DNA of 7,245 nt from Pseudomonadota bacterium (GTDB taxonomy: Bacteria > Pseudomonadota > Alphaproteobacteria > Sphingomonadales > Sphingomonadaceae), in the NCBI GenBank assembly GCA_023433445.1, contig JAEZCS010000244.1:1-7245 (forward strand). The letters run 5' to 3'. Numbering within the stretch: position 1 is the first letter of the stretch; each line of letters begins with the position of its first letter. Shown piece by piece: positions 1 through 4,822 of the stretch. A program made the translations under genes and the position numbers. A model generated the notes under the pieces. That model was not told the origin of the DNA, did no database searches, and saw only the letters and a list, made by a program, of their open reading frames with translations.

Positions 1-32
1 GCGACGAGGGCGGGACGATCGAGATGAGACAC
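1..32 (-). CDS. crtB: Probable start of crtB, phytoene synthase (partial, runs off the left edge)
   Basis: Only about ten codons are visible. Reading leftward from a GTG at 32..30, the peptide is (M)SHLDRPALVA and stays open to the window edge. From general family knowledge, sphingomonad phytoene synthases often begin with a short stretch of this kind (Arg-x-Ala-Leu-Val-Ala, then His-Ala). The position, 47 bp downstream of the LOG gene and behind crtY and crtI on the same strand, is where crtB would be expected. CrtB condenses two geranylgeranyl diphosphates into phytoene, the substrate of CrtI. There is no clear ribosome binding site; a weak AAGG lies about 12 bases upstream of the GTG. An ATG at 43..41 opens a different frame and gives an unconvincing peptide. 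The call rests mainly on context and a very short match, so it is tentative. Confidence 0.35.
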   Translation of the reverse strand, partial: MSHLDRPALV

Positions 33-79
33 GCTGCCGACATGCCTTGCGCCAGTGATTGCCGCAAGGGTGGTGGACG

Positions 80-661
80 TTACAGCTTGTCGGCTTTCAT
101 CGCGAAGATCGGCTCGTGCGCCTGATAGGCCGTCATTTTCTCGAGCAGGCCGTCGATCGTGTCCGCGTGGGAAAGGATGCCCGCATGTTGGGGACGGATA
201 AACCCGGTGACTATCATATGCTGGTTGAAGGCTATGAGCTGGTCATAGAAGCCCGAGATGTTGAGCAAACCCACGGGCTTGGCATGATAACCAAGCTGCG
301 CCCAACTGATAGCCTCCCATAGCTCGTCCATCGTTCCGACACCGCCCGGTAGCGTGAGGAAGCCATCGGACAGATCGGTGAAGCATGCCTTGCGCTGATG
401 CATGGTCTGGACGACATGAAGCTGAGTGCACCCCTCATGTGCAACTTCAGCCCTGACGAGAGCTTCCGGGATCACGCCGATCACCTCGCCGCCAGCTTCG
501 AGCGCCGCATCAGCCAGCGCGCCCATCAGGCCGAGCCGCCCGCCGCCATAGACAACGCCAATGCCTCTTCCCGCGAGCGTGCAGCCGACTTCGCGCGCCG
601 CTTCAACGTAAACCGGGTCTGCAGGCAGAGCCGAGCCGCAATATACGGCCAGGCGCTTCAC
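80..661 (-). CDS. LOG-family (TIGR00730) nucleoside 5'-monophosphate phosphoribohydrolase
   Basis: This 193-residue Rossmann-fold protein has the usual length of bacterial LOG ('Lonely Guy') proteins. The diagnostic motifs are present: GGGRLGLMG at residues 39-47, MHQRKA at 87-92 and PGGVGTMDE at 105-113, with the motif glutamate E113 and Arg89 intact. Family members cleave the N-glycosidic bond of nucleoside monophosphates; several release free cytokinin bases from cytokinin riboside 5'-monophosphates, and others act on AMP or similar nucleotides. Which substrate is used here cannot be read from sequence. Translation starts at a GTG that overlaps the crtI stop as GTGA, with no strong Shine-Dalgarno, so translational coupling to crtI is likely. 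It appears to sit between crtI and crtB in a pigment operon, which is an odd place for it. The protein is cytosolic, with no signal peptide. Family assignment is firm; the role is unknown. Confidence 0.93.
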   Translation of the reverse strand: MKRLAVYCGSALPADPVYVEAAREVGCTLAGRGIGVVYGGGRLGLMGALADAALEAGGEVIGVIPEALVRAEVAHEGCTQLHVVQTMHQRKACFTDLSDGFLTLPGGVGTMDELWEAISWAQLGYHAKPVGLLNISGFYDQLIAFNQHMIVTGFIRPQHAGILSHADTIDGLLEKMTAYQAHEPIFAMKADKL

Positions 662-2139
662 AGCAGGTCTTGGAGCATCAGTGCGGCGGTCGCCTTGGCG
701 CTGCCGACGACGCCGGGGATGCCAGCACCCGGATGCGTGCCCGCGCCGGTAAGGTAGAGGTTCGGGATCACGTCATCCCGATTATGCGCGCGGAACCATG
801 CGCTTTGGGTCAACAGCGGCTCAAGGCTGAAAGCGCTGCCGAGATGGGCGGACAGGTCGCTCTGGAAATCCGGCGGCGCATAATGGAATTGCGTGACGAT
901 GCGCGAACGGATGTCGGGGATCAGGCGATGTTCGATTTCGTCCAGGATGCGCTCGGCATAGACGGGGCCGAATTGCTTCCAGTCGATCGGCAGCTTGCCC
1001 ATGTGCGGCACCGGCGCCAGTGCGTAGAAGGTCGAATGACCATCGGGCGCCATCGACGGGTCTGTCACCGTCGGATGATGGAGGTATAGCGAGAAGTCCT
1101 TTGGCAGGACGCCATGATCGTAGATGTCGGTCAGCAACCCGTCATAGCGGGGGCCGAACAGGATCATGTGGTGCGGGATACCCGGCCAACTCCCCTTGAT
1201 CCCGAAGTGCAGGACGAAGAGGCTCGGCGACCAGCGTTTTCTACCGAGCTTTTCGGCCTGTTTCTGGCCACGGGGGTGGTGGCCGAGAAGATCGCGATAG
1301 CTGTGCATCAGGTCGCCGTTTGTGGCGACCGCATCGGCCTCTCCGCGCCAGCCTGAAGCAGTCGACACGCCGACGGCGCGGTCACCGTGCGTTTCGATCC
1401 GCACGACCGGGTCTGCCAGCCGCAGCGTGCCGCCAAGCCGTTCGAAATGCGTCGCCATGCCTTGGACCAGACGGTTGGTGCCGCCCTTGGCGAACCAGAC
1501 GCCGCCATCCTTTTCCAACTTGTGGATGAGCGCGTAGATCGCGCTGGTCTTCATCGGATTGCCACCGACCAAAAGCGTGTGGAAGGACAAGGCCTGGCGC
1601 AGCCGCTCATCCTTCACGTAAGAGGACACGATCGAATAGACTGACCGCCACGCCTGATGCTTGGCAAGCGCGGGAGCGGCGCGGATCATCGAAGCGAAAT
1701 CGAGGAACGCGACGGAGCCTAGCTTGCGATAGCCCTCCTCATAGACGCCCTCGGAATAGTCGAGGAAGCGCTGATAGCCCGCGACGTCCTGCGGGTTCAG
1801 CTTGGCGATCTGCGCGCGGAGGGAATTTTCATCATTCGAATAATCAAAGTTCGTGCCGTCCCGCCAGTTCAGCCGGTAGAACGGGGTGACTGGGACAAGG
1901 GTCACATCCTCCGCCATGTCATGACCGGACAGGCGCCATAGTTCGGCCAGACAGTCAGGATCCGTGACGACCGTTGGACCGGCATCGAAGACGAAGCCAT
2001 CCCGTTCCCACATATACGCACGGCCGCCGGGACGGTCTCGCGCTTCCACGAGCGTCGTGTCGATGCCTGCCGACTGGAGGCGGATTGCCAGAGCCAGGCC
2101 GCCGAAGCCCGCTCCTATGACTATCGCTTTGCGGTTCAT
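658..2139 (-). CDS. crtI: Phytoene desaturase (CrtI)
   Basis: This 493-residue FAD-dependent CrtI-type desaturase would convert phytoene stepwise to lycopene at the cytoplasmic membrane. The N-terminus carries the dinucleotide-binding motif GAGFGGLALA (residues 9-18), followed by VEARDRPGGRA (31-41) and FDAGPTVV (51-58). The C-terminus (459-493) has the bacterial-type phytoene dehydrogenase signature, with LTGAGTHPGAGIPGVVGSAK at residues 463-482. The reading frame is open upstream to 2226, but I chose the ATG at 2139. It puts MNRKAIVIGAG at the N-terminus as in the family, and it shares one base with the crtY stop (TGATG). The bases just upstream are C-rich and lack a Shine-Dalgarno, so translation probably depends on ribosomes finishing crtY. 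The 3' end overlaps the LOG gene by four bases. The number of desaturation steps is inferred from the pathway context. Confidence 0.96.
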   Translation of the reverse strand: MNRKAIVIGAGFGGLALAIRLQSAGIDTTLVEARDRPGGRAYMWERDGFVFDAGPTVVTDPDCLAELWRLSGHDMAEDVTLVPVTPFYRLNWRDGTNFDYSNDENSLRAQIAKLNPQDVAGYQRFLDYSEGVYEEGYRKLGSVAFLDFASMIRAAPALAKHQAWRSVYSIVSSYVKDERLRQALSFHTLLVGGNPMKTSAIYALIHKLEKDGGVWFAKGGTNRLVQGMATHFERLGGTLRLADPVVRIETHGDRAVGVSTASGWRGEADAVATNGDLMHSYRDLLGHHPRGQKQAEKLGRKRWSPSLFVLHFGIKGSWPGIPHHMILFGPRYDGLLTDIYDHGVLPKDFSLYLHHPTVTDPSMAPDGHSTFYALAPVPHMGKLPIDWKQFGPVYAERILDEIEHRLIPDIRSRIVTQFHYAPPDFQSDLSAHLGSAFSLEPLLTQSAWFRAHNRDDVIPNLYLTGAGTHPGAGIPGVVGSAKATAALMLQDLL

Positions 2140-3290
2140 CAGGCGGAGGGGGTCAACAATGCGCGCATGGCGCTCCTTATGGGCACGGGCGGGCGTCCAC
2201 ACAAGATGCGGATGCGATCGGCCCAACTGGAGCGCCCGGCATAGAAACGTCCGATCAGATGCGGATTGAGCCGGTAAAAGCGTTCGAAGATGCGCCAGCG
2301 TTGTTCCGGCTGGGCGGCGCGGAAAAGCATCTTGCCAAGCAGGCGGTAATAGCGGCCCGCCCGCCAGTGCGCTTTAGCGCGATCCCGCATAGCCGCAGCG
2401 AGCGTTCCGAGCGGCTGATCGGTGATCCAGAGGGCGGTGGAAATCGCGTCAGGGAGTGAGTAGCCCGTCATCGGGTGGAACATCGCGGCGCGGGCGCCCG
2501 CGCGGGCGCTGTGATCCTGCGCGGGCCAGAAACGATCGAAGTCACCACCATGGACAACTGGCAGGATGCCGCTTTCCTGATGGACCACTTCTTCGACTTG
2601 CCAGCCTCTTTCCTGAACATAGCTGTCTATCCGGCTGGTAAGCGCGGGAACATCGAGTGAGGCGTCGTTGCTGTAATAGGTGTCTTCGACGAATATCGTG
2701 TGCTCGTCGAAGGGAAGCAGATAGACGAACCGATATCCGTCGATCTGGGGGACGGTCGCATCCATGATGACGGGGCGTTCCAAGCCGTGCGGGTGGCGCA
2801 GGCGGAGGACCTGGCCCACGAATTTTTGCCAGCCGCAATCAAGCGCCGACAGATCGCCGCCACCGCGCGTGTCCAGGACGGCGCGGGCTTTGATCTGGCT
2901 ACCGTCGCTCAGGGTGACACTGTCGGGTGTGAGGCTGGCGACATCGGCTTCGAGGAGGAGGCGAGGCCCAATTAACGGGCGAGCATAGGCGTCCAGTTGG
3001 GCGGAAGCGATACTGTTGTAGCCCGTGTCGAGTTGCCGCTGATAGGCGGGAAAGCGGACCTGGTAGCCTTTGGGCCAGCGATGGGTGACGAACGGATCGA
3101 TCAGCCAGCGATCGGCGGGGCGAACATCGCTGTCGAAAAAGGACCAGAGATGATTGCCGCCGAGAGATTGGCCACGTTCGATCAGCAGGAAATTCACGTC
3201 AGGGCGCAGGCGGGTGAAGGCCAGGGCGGTGAGAGTGCCGGATAGGCCGCCGCCCAGAATCGCGAGGTCGCAGTCGAAGCTTTTGGCCAT
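2139..3290 (-). CDS. crtY: Lycopene beta-cyclase (CrtY)
   Basis: This 383-residue protein matches the bacterial CrtY flavoprotein cyclases in length and motifs. There is an N-terminal nucleotide-binding GGGLSG (13-18), the acidic end of the second strand at E38, GGNHLWSFF (44-52), DTRG (140-143), an IFVEDTYYS segment (199-207) corresponding to the catalytic acidic region of the family, and GYSLPDAI (276-283). It would cyclise both ends of lycopene to beta-carotene with reduced flavin as cofactor. The ATG at 3290 is preceded by AGGA four bases upstream, an acceptable ribosome binding site. It is the first gene of the leftward crtY-crtI-LOG-(crtB) operon and is transcribed divergently from dmeR, with 90 bp between the start codons. 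No key residue appears to be missing. Confidence 0.95.
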   Translation of the reverse strand: MAKSFDCDLAILGGGLSGTLTALAFTRLRPDVNFLLIERGQSLGGNHLWSFFDSDVRPADRWLIDPFVTHRWPKGYQVRFPAYQRQLDTGYNSIASAQLDAYARPLIGPRLLLEADVASLTPDSVTLSDGSQIKARAVLDTRGGGDLSALDCGWQKFVGQVLRLRHPHGLERPVIMDATVPQIDGYRFVYLLPFDEHTIFVEDTYYSNDASLDVPALTSRIDSYVQERGWQVEEVVHQESGILPVVHGGDFDRFWPAQDHSARAGARAAMFHPMTGYSLPDAISTALWITDQPLGTLAAAMRDRAKAHWRAGRYYRLLGKMLFRAAQPEQRWRIFERFYRLNPHLIGRFYAGRSSWADRIRILCGRPPVPIRSAMRALLTPSA

Positions 3291-3380
3291 GTCATCCTGT
3301 TAGGAAGAGCGAATTGATGAAGCAAATGGTGAATTGACGGGGTTTGACAAAATCGGCCCTATAGTATAGGGGGGTACCCT
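3291..3380. promoter_or_regulatory. Divergent control region between crtY and dmeR
   Basis: These 90 bp must hold the promoters of both the leftward crt operon and the rightward dmeRF operon. The segment TTTGACAAA (3343-3351) gives a -35-like TTGACA on the plus strand (3344-3349) and TTGTCA on the minus strand (3350-3345), so the two promoters may overlap. TTGA occurs at 3314, 3334 and 3344, that is at 20-bp and 10-bp intervals, and GAATTGA is an exact direct repeat at 3311 and 3331. For the minus strand I cannot find a convincing -10: a 17-bp spacing lands on ATTTGC. The right side is occupied by the DmeR-type operator described separately. That promoters lie here is near certain from gene layout; the exact elements are inference. 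Confidence 0.5.
3344..3370 (+). promoter_or_regulatory. Candidate dmeRF promoter (-35 TTGACA, -10 TATAGG)
   Basis: A consensus -35 hexamer TTGACA (3344-3349) is followed after 15 bp by TATAGG (3365-3370), partly inside the palindromic operator. The spacing is shorter than the usual 16-18 bp. A transcript from it would begin around 3376-3378, only a few bases before the dmeR ATG at 3381, so the message would be nearly leaderless. The element is inferred from sequence alone. Confidence 0.4.
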
Positions 3381-3382
3381 AT
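3357..3382. promoter_or_regulatory. Probable DmeR (RcnR/CsoR-type) operator overlapping the dmeR start
   Basis: Two symmetric elements abut. The first is a perfect 15-bp inverted repeat CCCTATA-G-TATAGGG (3357-3371). The second is GGGTACCC (3372-3379). Together they create a run of six G (3369-3374) flanked by TATA on one side and TACCCTAT on the other. CCCTAT also repeats directly at 3357 and 3377, 20 bp apart. RcnR/CsoR-family operators are known for a G/C tract flanked by AT-rich inverted repeats, and DmeR acts on a site of this general kind ahead of dmeRF. The site covers the probable -10 and the first two bases of the dmeR ATG, so a bound apo-repressor would block RNA polymerase. The assignment to DmeR is by proximity and motif type. 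Confidence 0.68.
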
Positions 3383-3653
3383 GCATATCATCGAGAACAG
3401 GGACAAGCTGCTGGCGCGGGTGCGGCGCATTGCCGGACAGGTGGGCGCGATAGAGCGGCAATTGGGCGGGGACGCGGACTGTTCCGAGACCTTGCAGCTG
3501 GTCGCATCGGTGCGCGGCGCTGCGGGGAGCCTGATGGAGGAGCTGATCGAACAGCATATGCGCGATCATGTCGCGCGTCCCGGCCTGACCGATGAGGAGC
3601 GGCAGGTGGCGTCGGAAGAAATGCTGGCGCTGATCCGGCGGTACGGGAAATGA
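3381..3653 (+). CDS. dmeR: Metal-sensing repressor DmeR (RcnR/CsoR family)
   Basis: This 90-residue all-helical protein of the DUF156/RcnR-CsoR family matches the usual length of about 90. Residues His2, Cys34, His59 and His63 line up with the Ni/Co ligands His3, Cys35, His60 and His64 of E. coli RcnR. This argues for cobalt/nickel rather than Cu(I) sensing; copper CsoR uses a Cys-His-Cys set. The family works as a tetramer that releases its operator when metal binds. The ATG at 3381 is supported because it places His2 at the ligand position. No good Shine-Dalgarno precedes it (only the G-run at 3369-3374), consistent with a near-leaderless transcript. It overlaps dmeF by ATGA, the classic dmeRF operon arrangement, and the operator in front implies autoregulation. 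The divergent neighbour is crtY. Confidence 0.9.
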   Translation: MHIIENRDKLLARVRRIAGQVGAIERQLGGDADCSETLQLVASVRGAAGSLMEELIEQHMRDHVARPGLTDEERQVASEEMLALIRRYGK

Positions 3654-4654
3654 CGATGCACGACCACGGCCACCATCATCATGGGGCGCATGCCCGGCCG
3701 CAATCCCACCCCCCCTTCCCCGCCAACGGCGATGGCGAGGAAAGCCATTATTTCGACCATATCTACCTGAGCGCGGGGCATGAGCAGAATGCCCGGCGGA
3801 CGATGTGGGTCGTATGGCTGACCGCGGTCACCATGGTGGTCGAGATCGTCTTTGGCTGGATCACCGGATCGATGGCCCTGCTGGCCGATGGCTTCCACAT
3901 GGCGACCCACGCAGGCGCGCTGGCGGTGGCAGCGGCGGCTTACAGCTATGCGCGGCGCCATGCCCGCAATCCCCGCTTCACCTTCGGGACGGGGAAGGTG
4001 GGCGACCTGTCAGGCTTTGCCTCCGCCCTGCTGCTGGGCGTGACCGCGCTGTTCATCCTGGTCGAGTCCGTCCTGCGCTTCTTTGAACCGGTGTCGGTAA
4101 AGTTCGGCGAAGCGACGCTGGTCGCGGTGATCGGCCTGGGCGTCAACCTGATCAGCGCGCTGCTGCTGGGCCATGATCATAGTCACGACCATAGCCACGC
4201 CCATGACCATGACCATGATCATAAGGACGGCCACGGCCATAAGCAGGGCCATGCCGACAATAATCTGCGTGCAGCCTATGTGCATGTGCTGACCGATGCG
4301 CTGACTTCGGTGCTGGCGATCGCGGCCCTGCTGGCCGGTCGCTACATGGATTGGTGGTGGCTTGATCCGGCAGTAGGCATATTGGGCGCGGTGGTGATCG
4401 CCCGTTGGGCCTGGGGATTGATGAAGGACACCGCCGCCATCCTGCTGGACAGCGCGGAGCCTGCGCTGATGACGCGAATCAAGACGCTGGTGGAGACGGA
4501 GGGCGGTACAATTCGCGACCTGCACGTCTGGCGGATCGGGCCGCATGCGCATGCGGCGATCATCAGCCTGACGCCGGGCGATGATGTTGCAGCGATTCGG
4601 GCGCGGGTGCGCGGTTTGCCCCGGATGGAGCACGTCACGGTGGAGTGCGGTTGA
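3650..4654 (+). CDS. dmeF: CDF-family Co2+/Ni2+ efflux transporter DmeF
   Basis: This 334-residue cation diffusion facilitator exports divalent metal from the cytoplasm by proton exchange. The N-terminus is His-rich (residues 4-20). A first membrane segment lies near 53-74, and the second carries ADGFHMATHAG, giving HxxxH (83/87). This resembles DmeF proteins and differs from the HxxxD or DxxxD of zinc CDFs. The cytoplasmic loop at 175-201 is a His/Asp repeat. Segment V has HVLTD (212-216), followed by a further segment near 237-258. The C-terminal cytoplasmic domain contains DLHVWRIG (290-297). It overlaps dmeR by ATGA. A second in-frame ATG at 3656 has better spacing to GGGA (3645-3648) and could be the true start, two residues shorter. 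Metal choice (Co, Ni, possibly others) is inferred from the DmeR pairing. It ends 168 bp before the porin gene. Confidence 0.93.
   Translation: MTMHDHGHHHHGAHARPQSHPPFPANGDGEESHYFDHIYLSAGHEQNARRTMWVVWLTAVTMVVEIVFGWITGSMALLADGFHMATHAGALAVAAAAYSYARRHARNPRFTFGTGKVGDLSGFASALLLGVTALFILVESVLRFFEPVSVKFGEATLVAVIGLGVNLISALLLGHDHSHDHSHAHDHDHDHKDGHGHKQGHADNNLRAAYVHVLTDALTSVLAIAALLAGRYMDWWWLDPAVGILGAVVIARWAWGLMKDTAAILLDSAEPALMTRIKTLVETEGGTIRDLHVWRIGPHAHAAIISLTPGDDVAAIRARVRGLPRMEHVTVECG
4172..4252 (+). repeat. His/Asp-codon repeat encoding the DmeF metal-binding loop
   Basis: Within dmeF, this stretch is an irregular run of CAT/CAC (His) codons alternating with GAT/GAC, AGT and GGC. It encodes residues 175-201 of the cytoplasmic loop between membrane segments IV and V. 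Codons vary between copies, so it looks like a selected protein repeat and not a recent slippage expansion. Loops like this are thought to collect or buffer metal in CDF transporters. Confidence 0.75.
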
Positions 4655-4688
4655 CGGCAGGTCGCTCCTGCTTTCCTTCCTTGCGATA

Positions 4689-4721
4689 CCCGAGATTCCG
4701 GCGTCCGCTGGGATGACCGGG
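4689..4721. repeat. REP-like imperfect hairpin
   Basis: ATTCCGGC (4695-4702) can pair with GCTGGGAT (4707-4714) across a 4-base loop, with two G-T wobbles. An outer CCCG (4689-4692) can pair with CGGG (4718-4721). Hairpins of the type ATTCC-G/C-rich-GGAAT followed by GAC are common dispersed intergenic elements in proteobacteria. No T-run follows, so it is not a classical intrinsic terminator for dmeF, though it may stabilise the 3' end of the message. Whether it is repeated elsewhere in the genome cannot be seen here. Confidence 0.4.
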
Positions 4722-4738
4722 GTGGGGGCAATTACATT

Positions 4739-4789
4739 CTGTCACCAAAACGAAATATAGCTGTCACCTGATTGTCACTGAAGTTTCAT
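4739..4789 (+). promoter_or_regulatory. Extended Pho box: PhoB-type heptamers in 11-bp phase
   Basis: Heptamers begin exactly 11 bp apart at 4739 (CTGTCAC), 4750 (ACGAAAT, degenerate), 4761 (CTGTCAC), 4772 (TTGTCAC) and 4783 (GTTTCAT), each separated by a 4-bp spacer. The E. coli Pho box is two CTGTCAT-like heptamers with a 4-bp spacer, and PhoB dimers bind such direct repeats head to tail; strong promoters such as pstS carry tandem boxes. The array ends 33 bp before the porin GTG. A possible -10 is CATAGG (4787-4792), suitably placed for the box at 4761-4778. There is no good -35, as expected for a PhoB-activated promoter. The phase is seen directly; PhoB binding is inferred and fits the porin family downstream. 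Confidence 0.78.
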
Positions 4790-4822
4790 AGGCCCCGCCT
4801 CGATTGAGACAGGGGACTGACG

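Noticed and set aside
398..757. A 119-codon plus-strand frame across the LOG/crtI junction
   Set aside because: It opposes two well-supported genes and its peptide resembles no family; a shadow frame.
2140..2226. A 29-residue N-terminal extension of CrtI from an ATG at 2226
   Set aside because: It lies wholly inside crtY, has no flavoprotein character, and the ATG at 2139 gives the expected N-terminus next to the crtY stop.
3300..3569. A minus-strand frame that would extend the crt operon rightward across dmeR
   Set aside because: It is antisense to the complete, motif-bearing dmeR and has no recognisable product.
4172..4252. Possible microsatellite or phase-variable tract in dmeF
   Set aside because: Codons differ from unit to unit and there is no uniform repeat, so slippage-driven variation is unlikely; it is a protein-level His/Asp loop.
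4010..4633. A 207-codon minus-strand frame opposite dmeF with many Met/Val/Gln residues
   Set aside because: The MVMVM-type stretch is simply the complement of the His/Asp codon repeat of dmeF; no start signal or family resemblance.
4655..4738. Intrinsic terminator after dmeF
   Set aside because: The hairpin is not followed by a T-run; I list it as a REP-like element instead.
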